Positions 43,082 through 52,169 of a stretch of 64,000 bases of DNA are shown piece by piece. This stretch comes from Clostridiales bacterium. GTDB taxonomy: Bacteria > Bacillota > Clostridia > Lachnospirales > WQUN01. Every line of letters begins with the position of its first letter. Position 1 is the stretch's first letter. The position numbers were made by a program, and so were the translations under genes. Location of the stretch: positions 1-64,000 of the forward strand of contig JAISGK010000031.1 of the NCBI GenBank assembly GCA_031263155.1. Reading direction: 5' to 3'. The notes under the pieces are model-generated. The model searched no databases. It had not been told where the DNA came from and saw nothing but the letters and a program-made list of their open reading frames with translations.

Positions 43082-44136
43082 TCCCCCTTGTCCGCCGCCA
43101 TAATTTTTTTAGCGATCTCTTCCGGTGTATGCACCATACCCCCCGTGCGCGCGCACAAGGTGACCGGACGTTTTTGACCGGTAGAGAGTTTAACGTCGTC
43201 TATCAATTGGCCCATGCTCATCTCCACGCTAATAAATCCCTTTACACGGTCGGCAAATTTGGCAAACGCCTCTGCCGGGAACGGCCACAGCGTTATGGGC
43301 CTTATAAGCCCTGCCTTAATACCTCGCTCGCGGACCATTTTGATGGCGTTTTTACTCACGCGTGACGCCGCGCCATAAGCGGCAATGATTATATCCGCAT
43401 CGTCGGTCAAATATTCTTCGTGAAGCTGCTCTTCTCGTTTTATAATCGCGTAACGCTCAAACCGTTTAAAATTGGACTGCTCAAGCCCTTCCGGCTTGAG
43501 TATCAGAGAATTTATAATATTGTGTTCGCGCGCGCCTCTAGTGCCCGTCGTCGCCCAAGGTTTATCGTATGTTACAGGCTCTCCGATCCCATCAAGCGTC
43601 ACAGGTTCCATCATTTGACCCAATATACCGTCGCCCAGTATCATGGCGGGCATTCTGTATTTGTCGGCGAGATCAAACGCCACCCCGGTTAGATCCGCCA
43701 TTTCTTGCACACTGTTTGGCGCGAGTACAATTGAGTGAAAGTCTCCATGCCCGGAAGACCGCGTAGCCTGAAAATAGTCGGCCTGGCTGGGTTGAATACC
43801 GCCAAGACCCGGCCCCCCGCGTTGTATATTTACTATAACGCAGGGCAGGTCGCACCCCGCTATATATGAAATCCCTTCGCTCATCAGCGAAATGCCCGGC
43901 GACGAAGATGAGGTCATAATGCGCGCGCCAGCCGCCGCCGCCCCCAGCACCATATTGATGCTTGCTATTTCACTTTCGGCTTGCAGATACACGCCGCCCA
44001 GCTTTGGCAGACGCCGCGACATATACGCCGCGATCTCTGTTTGAGGGGTAATGGGATAGCCAAAAAAGTGCAGACACCTGGCGTTTATGGCCGCCTCGGC
44101 AATGGCCTCGTTACCCTTCATCAAAACTTTTTCCAC
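43072..44136 (-). CDS. 2-oxoacid:ferredoxin oxidoreductase, alpha subunit (VorB/KorA type)
   Basis: About 354 residues: KGNEAIAEAAINARC, FGYPITPQTEIAAYMSRRL, YLQAESEIASINMVLGAAAA, TSSSSPGISLMSEGISYIAG, QRGGPGLGGIQPSQADYFQA. This separate-alpha form is typical of KOR and VOR rather than single-chain pyruvate enzymes. GTG 44136, five bases after GAGGGG, is the best start; a GTG at 44157 overlaps the ferredoxin stop. Confidence 0.94.
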   Translation of the reverse strand: MEKVLMKGNEAIAEAAINARCLHFFGYPITPQTEIAAYMSRRLPKLGGVYLQAESEIASINMVLGAAAAGARIMTSSSSPGISLMSEGISYIAGCDLPCVIVNIQRGGPGLGGIQPSQADYFQATRSSGHGDFHSIVLAPNSVQEMADLTGVAFDLADKYRMPAMILGDGILGQMMEPVTLDGIGEPVTYDKPWATTGTRGAREHNIINSLILKPEGLEQSNFKRFERYAIIKREEQLHEEYLTDDADIIIAAYGAASRVSKNAIKMVRERGIKAGLIRPITLWPFPAEAFAKFADRVKGFISVEMSMGQLIDDVKLSTGQKRPVTLCARTGGMVHTPEEIAKKIMAADKGEWQ

Positions 44137-44153
44137 TTTTTCCCCTCTTTCTC

Positions 44154-44354
44154 TCACTTTTTAACGGTTATGACTACGTCTGGACATACCATCGCGCAAA
44201 ACGCACACGATATGCATGCGGATTGATCGATACACACCGCAGGGTGAAAGCCCTTTTCGTTCATTTCGTCTTTTGCCAGTTGTATGATATTTTTGGGGCA
44301 GGCGTCTACACACAACGCGCAGCCCTTGCAGCGGTTTTTATTAAACGATACCAT
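44154..44354 (-). CDS. 2[4Fe-4S] ferredoxin (oxidoreductase delta subunit)
   Basis: 66 residues with two cluster motifs: CKGCALCVDACPK and CISCAFCAMVCPD. It is the electron-transfer subunit or partner of the 2-oxoacid oxidoreductase encoded directly downstream. Overlaps the ATPase gene by 14 bases. Confidence 0.95.
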   Translation of the reverse strand: MVSFNKNRCKGCALCVDACPKNIIQLAKDEMNEKGFHPAVCIDQSACISCAFCAMVCPDVVITVKK

Positions 44355-45021
44355 ATTTCTCTCCTGTCTCTGTTACATTTATGCCAAACGTGTTTAATTC
44401 CGGCAAAAAGTGTTCCAAATCTTTCTTTATAGACGTGAACACCAATGGCAAATCGCATTGCTCCGTCACCCGTTTTATGTATTCCATGCTATTGAGTACG
44501 TCTTGCGCGGTAGTAGCGACGCCGATATTGCTGTTGTTAACCACCCCGGTAAACGTTACGCCCGCCGCCACTTCTATCTCTGTTTTAATGCCGCAAACGC
44601 TTTGAGGGGTGCGTGTAAGTGGCCGATAGTAGTTAACAACCAATAACATATCATAAATTGCGTGATTTATCAATAATTCGGCAAAGCGCCCAAGCGCGTA
44701 CGCGCCCCGGTCATCTCCGCCAAGGTCTATTACCGCAAGGCTACTTTGATCATGAAAAATAGAAAACAACTCACCTGGTAATGCGGGAGCGTCAAGGTTT
44801 GTGTTGGCAAATACGGGGGCGATCACATCAATGTTTTTTCCCGCCAGATATGTGGCTTCATCCGCGCTTTTGAAATAAGGGTTAACGATGTCCATGTCGG
44901 CCAGAATGACACGCTTGTTTGGAAAGGAGCCGCGCAGGGCGACGGCGCAATTAACGGCCAAATTGGTTTTGCCGCTGCCATAATGTCCGGCAAAAATGGT
45001 AATTCGTTTATCAAACATCAT
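44341..45021 (-). CDS. ParA/MinD/CooC-like P-loop ATPase
   Basis: About 227 residues of the SIMIBI class: deviant Walker A FAGHYGSGKTNLAVNCA, switch I ADMDIVNPYFKSAD, Walker B AVIDLGGDDRGAYALG. No DNA-partition partner is present. Head of the oxidoreductase operon, so a maturation role (cluster or metal loading, as with CooC or NBP35-like proteins) is plausible but unproven. ATG 45021 follows AGGGAG. Confidence 0.88.
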   Translation of the reverse strand: MMFDKRITIFAGHYGSGKTNLAVNCAVALRGSFPNKRVILADMDIVNPYFKSADEATYLAGKNIDVIAPVFANTNLDAPALPGELFSIFHDQSSLAVIDLGGDDRGAYALGRFAELLINHAIYDMLLVVNYYRPLTRTPQSVCGIKTEIEVAAGVTFTGVVNNSNIGVATTAQDVLNSMEYIKRVTEQCDLPLVFTSIKKDLEHFLPELNTFGINVTETGEKYGIV

Positions 45022-45168
45022 TTTCTCCCTTAAATTACAAATATTGAGAAAGAAATATCGAGAAATACAAAAAAATGCCGACCGCACCAGTATGGTCAGC
45101 CGACAATATATTAACAAATAATACGGACAAGCGCAACGGAGAAAATTTTAGAGGCAGGGCAAACGCTT

Positions 45169-45210
45169 GATCGAGTAGGTAGGCATCGCGAGGCGCCTAT
45201 CTACTCGATC
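45169..45210. promoter_or_regulatory. 16-bp imperfect inverted repeat upstream of the oxidoreductase operon
   Basis: GATCGAGTAGGTAGGC / GCCTATCTACTCGATC (one mismatch) around a 10-base loop, about 150 bases upstream of the ATPase start. No T run. Operator or leader structure; the rest of 45022-45289 shows nothing that I can name. Confidence 0.35.
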
Positions 45211-45289
45211 GGCCGCAGACCCTCCCATCCCGAACAGCTTTAAGTTTCAGGAGAAACGCGGAACAATTTTTTACTGTTTACGTCAAAGG

Positions 45290-45463
45290 TTACATAGGAA
45301 CACAGAAAATTTTAGAGTCACCTTTCTTGTCGATAAGAAGATAAGTTTCCGCTTCGCAGCGCACTTCGCGCAATAAAGCCGCCAAGTTTCCCACCGTATC
45401 ACCGGTGGGAAATTCCAAGTCCCTCATTGCGTCGGTTACATCGGGAGCTATACGCCGGAACAA
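45290..45463 (-). CDS. small reading frame after the AlbA_2 gene
   Basis: 57 codons from a TTG at 45463 (or 45 from an ATG at 45427). It reads like a real protein: APDVTDAMRDLEFPTGDTVG, then NLAALLREVRCEAETYLL, IDKKGDSKIF. It starts two codons past the TAA of the upstream gene and in the same frame. It may be a small protein, or the end of a gene whose rest is lost. No strong Shine-Dalgarno. Function unknown. Confidence 0.35.
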   Translation of the reverse strand: MFRRIAPDVTDAMRDLEFPTGDTVGNLAALLREVRCEAETYLLIDKKGDSKIFCVPM

Positions 45464-45469
45464 ACCGCT

Positions 45470-46903
45470 TTACTCATGTGTTGTCGCTGCCTCCTTGGTG
45501 TTGTCAGGCTTTACAATCCAGCGGCCGGTTTTCTTTGATCCTTCGCGCTCGACAAGTCCGGTTTTTTTTAATCGGGTAATGTGATGTTCAACGCTGCGCC
45601 TCGTAATAGTAAGCGCATCAGCGACGGCCTGAGTCGTAACAGTGGGATCCTCCGAAAGTATTTTTAGAATATTTTGCTGATTTTCATTTATTCCACGTTT
45701 TAATCCACCGTTTATACCACGCTTTATTCCACCGTCATCATCATAACCGTCAGCGTAGTTTACATTTTTTAGCACGACCGTGAAAGAAGAAGTTGTGGAA
45801 TAGAACTCTGGATGATACCGCTCAGAATACCCCGGCAGTTTTCCGGTTTCGTTAATGATTTTTTCCAATCCGCTTCCTCGTCGCTCCATGTATTTCATAC
45901 GGTGAAACAAATCCGCTATGTTCGGATTGCGGCGCTCGGATTTAAGCTGGTCAATGTCCAAATCCTGAATCATTTTTCCGCTGTACATCCCGCCTGGTGA
46001 ACTGATTTCCAGCCGGTCGTCGTAAAGGTCGATATGAATTTCGCTGCCTAAAATCAGGTAGTCACGGTGAATCAAGGCGTTGACCAGAGTCTCGGTCACG
46101 GCGCGCTCTGCGTAGTCGGGCTTATCGACGCGCTCCATTGCTTCTTTTACGAAGCGGACTTTTGTATTGTTCTTTACAAAATCGCTGCCGCTGTTAAGCA
46201 GATAGATTAGGTTTCCCTCGTACTCCTTATCGTCCAGCGCGTCATCAAAAATAGAGCCTTTCCGCAGGCCGTTCCAACGTGTACAGAACAGCCGCGAGTT
46301 ATATACGATATGCTGGTCGGTCAGCAACGACCCGGCGCGCGTCAAAAGTCCGCCCTCGTTAGCCAGTCCAAATGAAACATAATCGGTCGGCTCTAAGCGT
46401 AGGCGCGCCCTTTGCCGATAAGTTGCCTCAAGAAGTGTGAAGCTGTAATCATCTTTTTTATATTCCGTCTCAAGAGCGTCGAAGGTGCGGTTGCTGCCTT
46501 TAAGAATTAACTCGTTAAGGATATGATTAGGCGCGGGAATCGTTTCGTTGCCGATACGGACAAAAGCCCTCTGTGATTTGTCAACAGTGTAATAATAGGG
46601 AGTGGCGCGTCCGGCTTTTACAACGAGCGTCAGTATTTCCTTGCCGTCATTTGAATGGGGTGTTAGGATAAAATCGGGCAGCGGAGAGATTTGCTCTTTT
46701 AACCTGTGGCTGATATATTCCGCATCGGATTGCGCGTCGACTAAACCGATTGCATGGCCGTTGTTATCAACGCCGAAAAAGAGCGTACCGCCAATACCGT
46801 TGGCAAACGCGCTCACACTTTTCATCCAGCTAACAGATTTATCACGTTCCAACTTGCTCTTGAAATCGCACTCGGTGGCTTCCGCTATCAAAGATAAAAT
46901 CAC
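45470..46903 (-). CDS. AlbA_2/Schlafen-type ATP-binding regulator
   Basis: 477 residues. An N-terminal AlbA_2 domain (ECDFKSKLERDKSVSWMKSV, GGTLFFGVDNNGHAIGL) is followed by a RecG-like/HATPase_c_4 region (AVTETLVNALIHRDY, YDDRLEISSPGGM, ERRGSGLEKII) and a C-terminal winged helix (TTQAVADALTITRRSVEHHI). These are usually called putative transcriptional regulators; the target is unknown. Two GIKRGINGG-like repeats form the linker. Overlaps nadE by 4 bases. Confidence 0.85.
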   Translation of the reverse strand: MILSLIAEATECDFKSKLERDKSVSWMKSVSAFANGIGGTLFFGVDNNGHAIGLVDAQSDAEYISHRLKEQISPLPDFILTPHSNDGKEILTLVVKAGRATPYYYTVDKSQRAFVRIGNETIPAPNHILNELILKGSNRTFDALETEYKKDDYSFTLLEATYRQRARLRLEPTDYVSFGLANEGGLLTRAGSLLTDQHIVYNSRLFCTRWNGLRKGSIFDDALDDKEYEGNLIYLLNSGSDFVKNNTKVRFVKEAMERVDKPDYAERAVTETLVNALIHRDYLILGSEIHIDLYDDRLEISSPGGMYSGKMIQDLDIDQLKSERRNPNIADLFHRMKYMERRGSGLEKIINETGKLPGYSERYHPEFYSTTSSFTVVLKNVNYADGYDDDGGIKRGINGGLKRGINENQQNILKILSEDPTVTTQAVADALTITRRSVEHHITRLKKTGLVEREGSKKTGRWIVKPDNTKEAATTHE

Positions 46904-49005
46904 AAATCAGCCTCCTCCAGCCAGCAGTTTACGACAGCGTCGCTGGGCATACGCCAGTCACCTCGCGGCGACAGCGCAACCGACCCCACTTTTGCCCCAT
47001 CGGGTAAGCACGAGCGTTTGAACTGGTTGCTAAAAAAGCGTTTGTAAAACGTCGTAAGCCACGCTGTCAATTGCTCCTTCGTGTAAAGGTCTTTAAACGC
47101 GATTTGCGCCAAATACAGGATTTTCTGCGGCGGATATCCCAGGCGCATCATGTAATACAAAAAGAAGTCGTGCGCTTCGTACGGGCCCAGTATGCTTTCT
47201 GTGCGCTGCGCAATCTCGCCGCCCTTAGGCGGAAGCAACTCGGGCGAAACGGGGGTATTCAGCACGTCCTTCAGCACCGCACCCAACTCTGGCGCATCAT
47301 ACGTATCGGCGGCGTAAGCGATAAGATATCGAATGAGCGTTTTCGGGATAGACGCGTTGACCCCATACATACTCATATGATCGCCGTTATAAGTGGCAAA
47401 ACCCAGAGCAAGCTCAGACAAATCGCCAGTGCCTACAACAAATCCCTCTGTCTCACTCGCTATGTCCATTAATACCTGCGTGCGCTCCCGAGCTTGGCTG
47501 TTCTCGTATGTCAGGTCGTGTTCGGCAGGGTCGTGGCCTATATCTTTAAAGTGTTGATTAACCGCGTCAAAAATGGGGATTTCGCGCAGCGTTGCGCCAA
47601 CATTTAACGCCAGCTTTTTGGCGTTCTCGCGCGTCCTGTCCGTCGTGCCAAAGCACGGCATGGTAACGCAGATTATGCGCTCACGAGGGGCTCGCCACAA
47701 GTCAAATGCGCGCGCGCAAACCAGCAACGCCAGGGTAGAATCCAAGCCGCCGGACAACCCCAATACAACCGTTTTGGGGTTAACATGCATCAAGCGTTTT
47801 TTAAGTCCATATGCCTGCAATGCTAAAATCTCGTCGCAGTGGATGTTACGCAATGTTTCGTCATGCGGTACAAAAGGCGTGGGCGAAACATCACGATATA
47901 AGATACGCGGCCGTGATTCCCGGCAAAAGGATGAAGGCTCTGGGTCGTGGCCGCAATTATTGGATATATCGTGCGGGCCGCCAATAACAGCCTCTGCGCG
48001 TTCATTTTGCCCCGGCCATTGATTGCCGCCATACAGCACTGGCGCTTCGCGGTAGCCCTGTATGTTTGCGTGAAAACTTGTGTTGCGACTACGCTCGCCA
48101 ATCAAATAATCGTTGTCAATATCGGCAATTATCATCCCATTCTCAAACCGTTTGGATTCGGCAAGCATTCGCCCGTTTTCGCATACCATATTGTGGCCCG
48201 AAAAAACAAGGTCAGTCGTAGATTCACCCTCGCCCGCGCAGGCATACACATATGCCGCTATGCAGCGCGCGGACTGATTTGTCACAAGGTCACGGCGATA
48301 ACGGGCTTTACCCGTCAATTCGTTACCGGAAGAAAGATTAACCAAAATAGTCGCCCCGGCTTGCGCGTGGTACGACGACGGCGGTATAACAGTCCACAAG
48401 TCTTCGCAGATTTCCACAGCGAATGTAAACTCGCCGTTAGAGAACAAAAGTTTTGAGCCAAACGGCACAGACTCAAACGAACCTGGTTCGAACGAACCTG
48501 GCCCGCCGTTTCGCGTTGCGTCTGCCCCAGAGGTTTTGCCTATTTGTATCGTGTGTCGCGCGGCATTATCTGGAGCGTCGCCTGATATTTCACGGTCTAG
48601 CCACAGTCCACTCTCGAAGTGCCGCATTTCGTAAAACTCCGCGTAGTTGGGCAGATATATTTTTGGTACAATCCCACAGACTTTTCCTCCACTTAAAACA
48701 GCCGCGCAGTTATATAATTTCCCTTTGTATTGAACGGGCAGACCAATCACAGACGCGACAGGCAAATCTTTTGTCTCGTTCGCGACACGAAGCATCGATG
48801 AATACGCCGCGCTTATCAATCGCTGCTGGAGGAATAGGTCGCCGCAGGTGTAGCCCGTTATACTCAATTCGGGGAAGACGGTTAATGACACGCCCTTATC
48901 GCACGCTTTACGTATCGCGTCTATAATATTTTGAGTGTTATACGCGCAATCGGCTACGCGCGCATCTGGCGTAACGCAAGCCACTCTTACGAATCCGAAA
49001 TTCAA
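46900..49005 (-). CDS. nadE: glutamine-dependent NAD+ synthase
   Basis: 701 residues. The N-terminal nitrilase-type glutaminase has the Glu-Lys-Cys triad (FPELSITGYTC, VPKIYLPNYAEFYE, VEICEDLW); the C-terminal synthetase has the PP-loop LGLSGGLDSTLALLVCARA, GTGDLSELALG and TYNGDHMSMYGVN. It makes NAD+ from deamido-NAD with ATP and glutamine. TTG start at 49005. The linker near residue 330-375 is longer and of low complexity. Confidence 0.95.
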   Translation of the reverse strand: MNFGFVRVACVTPDARVADCAYNTQNIIDAIRKACDKGVSLTVFPELSITGYTCGDLFLQQRLISAAYSSMLRVANETKDLPVASVIGLPVQYKGKLYNCAAVLSGGKVCGIVPKIYLPNYAEFYEMRHFESGLWLDREISGDAPDNAARHTIQIGKTSGADATRNGGPGSFEPGSFESVPFGSKLLFSNGEFTFAVEICEDLWTVIPPSSYHAQAGATILVNLSSGNELTGKARYRRDLVTNQSARCIAAYVYACAGEGESTTDLVFSGHNMVCENGRMLAESKRFENGMIIADIDNDYLIGERSRNTSFHANIQGYREAPVLYGGNQWPGQNERAEAVIGGPHDISNNCGHDPEPSSFCRESRPRILYRDVSPTPFVPHDETLRNIHCDEILALQAYGLKKRLMHVNPKTVVLGLSGGLDSTLALLVCARAFDLWRAPRERIICVTMPCFGTTDRTRENAKKLALNVGATLREIPIFDAVNQHFKDIGHDPAEHDLTYENSQARERTQVLMDIASETEGFVVGTGDLSELALGFATYNGDHMSMYGVNASIPKTLIRYLIAYAADTYDAPELGAVLKDVLNTPVSPELLPPKGGEIAQRTESILGPYEAHDFFLYYMMRLGYPPQKILYLAQIAFKDLYTKEQLTAWLTTFYKRFFSNQFKRSCLPDGAKVGSVALSPRGDWRMPSDAVVNCWLEEADL

Positions 49006-49079
49006 GGTTGTGCACCCCGCATGTATTTATTACAAACAATTCTTTCCAGCGTTTAACGATTAAGCTCGTTTCGCAAGGT

Positions 49080-50750
49080 TCATCGATTATAGATTTCGCA
49101 TAGATATTTTAATCGGGCGGCTATGTCGTCTGTTAAGGCCGACTCGTCATAGCGGAATTGCCAATTGCCCACCGGATTTCCGGGCATGTTCATTCTGTTT
49201 GCTCCGTCGAGATTTAAAATATCTTGAATAGGAGTGATGGCGTACGCCGAGATTGACGACCAGGCAAGCCGTATCAAATCCCACGCCACGTCGTCGCCGT
49301 TAACGTTAAGATAACGACGAATAAAGTCGCGCTCTTTATCCGTTGCGGAGCCGTTGTACCACCCTAAGCCCGTATCATTGTCATGCGTGCCGGTGTAGCA
49401 GATCAGATTGGTGGTTTTAAAATTGTGCGGCAAATAGCCGTTCGTCGCGTCTGAACCAAAGGCGAATTGCAACACCGCCATGCCGGGAAAGCCCGATTCT
49501 TCGCGCAGCGCGTTTACCTCATCCGTTATTACGCCCAAATCTTCGGCGATTATTGGCAGCTTGCCCAAACTTTCGAAAATATCAAGCCCAGGGCCTTTAA
49601 GCCATTCGCCGTTAATCGCGGTTTTTTCACCGTAGGGCACTGACCAGTAGCTCTCAAACCCGCGAAAGTGATCCACCCGCAAAATATCCACAAGTTTTAG
49701 AGCGGATTTAATGCGATTGGCCCACCATTCGTAGCCTTGTTTCTTGTGCGCCGCCCAAAAATACAATGGGTTGCCCCACAACTGCCCCGTTTCGCTAAAA
49801 TAATCCGGAGGCACGCCAGCGACGGCATACGGGTTGCCATCAAGATTCAACTGAAACAATTCCTTATTTGCCCACACATCAGAGGAATCCATTGCGACAA
49901 AAATAGGTATATCGCCAATTATCTCAAGACCTGACGTGTTGGCGTAGTCTTTTATCAACGCCCATTGCCGGAAAAATTCGTACTGCAAAAAGGCGAAAAA
50001 TTCTATTTCATCCTTTAATTTCGCGCTCCACTCTACGACGGCAAAATGGTCGCGCCGCGCCAGATCTGTCGGCCAACTGTTCCACACCGCGCCATAATAG
50101 TAGTCTTTTAACTGGCTCTTAGACAGATATTTGTCATTTGCGGCTTTGTATGCGACAAAATCCGGCGCGTCATCGTTTTGATACTTACGCTCGGCTATAA
50201 AATGATTTTTCGCGGCCATAAAGAGGCAATAGTCTGGCAGCCAGTCGGCATTTTGTGAGCAAAACGTGTTGAAATCGGTATGACGATTAGTACGGGGGCA
50301 TTGTTCTGACTCAGATAAGCGATCACTTTGCGGGGGTTGTTCTTTGTGCAAATCGCGGGCACTGTCTTTATCGCACGAACAGTCTGCGCCAATTTTTTTA
50401 AACGTCTCAAACGCCTTGCGAAATATATTCATTTTGTACTCTATAACCAAGCCATAGTCTACCCGTTGAGCGTTAAACCATGGCCCTACGCTCAAATCGC
50501 TTTCTTCCAGATAGCCCTCGCTTAACAATATATCTGGGCTTATTAGGTAGTGATTACCCGCAAAGGTAGAAAAGCTCTGATAAGGCGAGTCTCTAAAGCT
50601 AGTGGGTCCCAGCGGCAACACCTGCCACAACTTTATGCCAGCTTTTTTAGCGAAATTTATGAAGCCGCGCGCGCCTTCGCCCAAGTCTCCTATCCCATAC
50701 AAACTCGGAAAGCTAGTGGGGTGCGCCAGTATGCCTCCGCAACGTTTCAT
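49080..50750 (-). CDS. malQ: 4-alpha-glucanotransferase
   Basis: About 556 residues, GH77. Motifs GGILAHPTSFPSLYGIGDLG, WQVLPLGPTSFRDSPYQSFS, IGDIPIFVAMDSSDVW, VDILRVDHFRGFESYW (nucleophile Asp), PIIAEDLGVITDEV and TGTHDNDTGLGWY. It disproportionates maltodextrins. A hydrophilic, Cys/Ser-rich insertion of about 40 residues lies near 150. ATG 50750 follows AGGAGGAG; the longer frame to 50807 is unlikely. Confidence 0.95.
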   Translation of the reverse strand: MKRCGGILAHPTSFPSLYGIGDLGEGARGFINFAKKAGIKLWQVLPLGPTSFRDSPYQSFSTFAGNHYLISPDILLSEGYLEESDLSVGPWFNAQRVDYGLVIEYKMNIFRKAFETFKKIGADCSCDKDSARDLHKEQPPQSDRLSESEQCPRTNRHTDFNTFCSQNADWLPDYCLFMAAKNHFIAERKYQNDDAPDFVAYKAANDKYLSKSQLKDYYYGAVWNSWPTDLARRDHFAVVEWSAKLKDEIEFFAFLQYEFFRQWALIKDYANTSGLEIIGDIPIFVAMDSSDVWANKELFQLNLDGNPYAVAGVPPDYFSETGQLWGNPLYFWAAHKKQGYEWWANRIKSALKLVDILRVDHFRGFESYWSVPYGEKTAINGEWLKGPGLDIFESLGKLPIIAEDLGVITDEVNALREESGFPGMAVLQFAFGSDATNGYLPHNFKTTNLICYTGTHDNDTGLGWYNGSATDKERDFIRRYLNVNGDDVAWDLIRLAWSSISAYAITPIQDILNLDGANRMNMPGNPVGNWQFRYDESALTDDIAARLKYLCEIYNR

Positions 50751-50825
50751 TCGCTCCTCCTGATTATCTTTGTGAGACATAATAACGCGCCGCAGCCCAA
50801 ACGTCAACGGATTGTTTGTGCCGGC

Positions 50826-52130
50826 TCAATCCGTGAATGTCAATGCGAACAAGGCATATAGCGGAACGCTTTTTATACCGTTTTCAAAGCCGAAGTTCTT
50901 GCCAGAAACACGTACCACATATTCGGGATTGTATGTATCGCGGTAGCTTCTAAGGCTTTTGGAGCGCCCATTTTCGGCTGATTTTGCTTCAAGTGGTATG
51001 ATATTGCCCTGCTTATCCTGAAAGACAAAGTCAACCTCCGCTTTGCCCGGCGAACTCCAATAATAAGGCGTAACGCCTAAAGTGACTAGTGCTTGGCAGA
51101 TATAGTTTTCGCAGAGCGCGCCTTTGAATCCGTCAAAGCTGTGTGGCGTGTGCAAGACCACGTTCGCCGCAATATCAAACTTGGAGCAGAGAAGCCCTGT
51201 ATCCGCCATGTAAATTTTAAACGCCTCATTGTCGGCATAAGCGGAAAGGGGCATTCTGCCCTCGCTAACATTGATACATTTGTTAATCATTCCTGCTGAC
51301 GCAAGCCAATTAAGGGCGAGTTCATAATCATTTGCCCTGGCCCCCGATTTGATGACCTTGTATTGAAATTTGCGGTTCTCTTTGGCTAACTGTGCGGGGA
51401 CGGATTCCCACGCCGCTTTGATTCTTATGGTTTCCTGCGCGGTTGCGTATTTTGCCATATCAGCAACATAGGAGTTGTTCAATGTCTTTTGCGCGACCTT
51501 AACAAAGTCAAAATCACGCTTCTGCACATATTCCATGACCGCTGCGGGCATACCGCCAACTACTAGATACGTTTTATACAAATCCATTGCGGTGTCGTGG
51601 AGAGAAAGCGGTGTAAATTCAATGATTGATGAGCGAACAAGCTCGCATACATCCTTTTTACCTACAGCCCAAAGAAACTCCTCAAAATCCATCGGGTAAA
51701 GACTGAGCATATCAACTTTGCCGACGGGAAAAGAGAATTTCTCCCGCTTCACGGCAACGCCTAATAAGCTCCCTGCCGCCGCAATGTGATACTCCGGCGC
51801 TCTCTCGGCGAAGTATTTGAGCGAAGTTAAAGCCTTTTCGCAAGCCTGCACCTCGTCAAATATAATGAGCGTGTCCTGAGGCATTATCGTAATGCCGGAA
51901 AGCGCCGAAAGTTCTTTGATAATGCGCTCCGGCTTTAAGTCGCGCTCAAAAACAGCGGTATATTCGCCGGATTCTTCTAAGCTAAAATACGCTGTGCTTT
52001 TATAATGCTGCTTGCCAAAAGAAAGCAAGCTGTAGGTTTTGCCTACTTGCCTTGCGCCTTGAAGCAAGAGGGGCTTTTTTTGCGGATTGTTTTTCCAGCT
52101 AAAAAGGTCTTGAACAATTTTACGTTCCAT
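50826..52130 (-). CDS. ATP-binding protein with DUF4143 domain
   Basis: 434 residues. An N-terminal AAA_14 ATPase (LLLQGARQVGKTYSLLSFG, LIIFDEVQACEKALTSLKY, AAGSLLG) and C-terminal DUF4143 (YMADTGLLC, GALCENYICQAL, YYWSSPGKAEVDFVFQ), which ends in a PD-(D/E)xK-like fold (EVDFVF ... PLEAKS). Common in anaerobes, often horizontally spread; function unknown. Flanked by malQ and hisS. Confidence 0.9.
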   Translation of the reverse strand: MERKIVQDLFSWKNNPQKKPLLLQGARQVGKTYSLLSFGKQHYKSTAYFSLEESGEYTAVFERDLKPERIIKELSALSGITIMPQDTLIIFDEVQACEKALTSLKYFAERAPEYHIAAAGSLLGVAVKREKFSFPVGKVDMLSLYPMDFEEFLWAVGKKDVCELVRSSIIEFTPLSLHDTAMDLYKTYLVVGGMPAAVMEYVQKRDFDFVKVAQKTLNNSYVADMAKYATAQETIRIKAAWESVPAQLAKENRKFQYKVIKSGARANDYELALNWLASAGMINKCINVSEGRMPLSAYADNEAFKIYMADTGLLCSKFDIAANVVLHTPHSFDGFKGALCENYICQALVTLGVTPYYWSSPGKAEVDFVFQDKQGNIIPLEAKSAENGRSKSLRSYRDTYNPEYVVRVSGKNFGFENGIKSVPLYALFALTFTD

Positions 52131-52169
52131 AAAGTGTGTTCACCTCACACTTATCATACCATTATTGTC

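Noticed and set aside
45195-45250. CCCTCCCATCCCGAACA resembles the loop C region of 5S rRNA
   Set aside because: The similarity is limited to about a dozen bases; the rest of the 5S fold and its closing helix are absent, and no rRNA genes are nearby.
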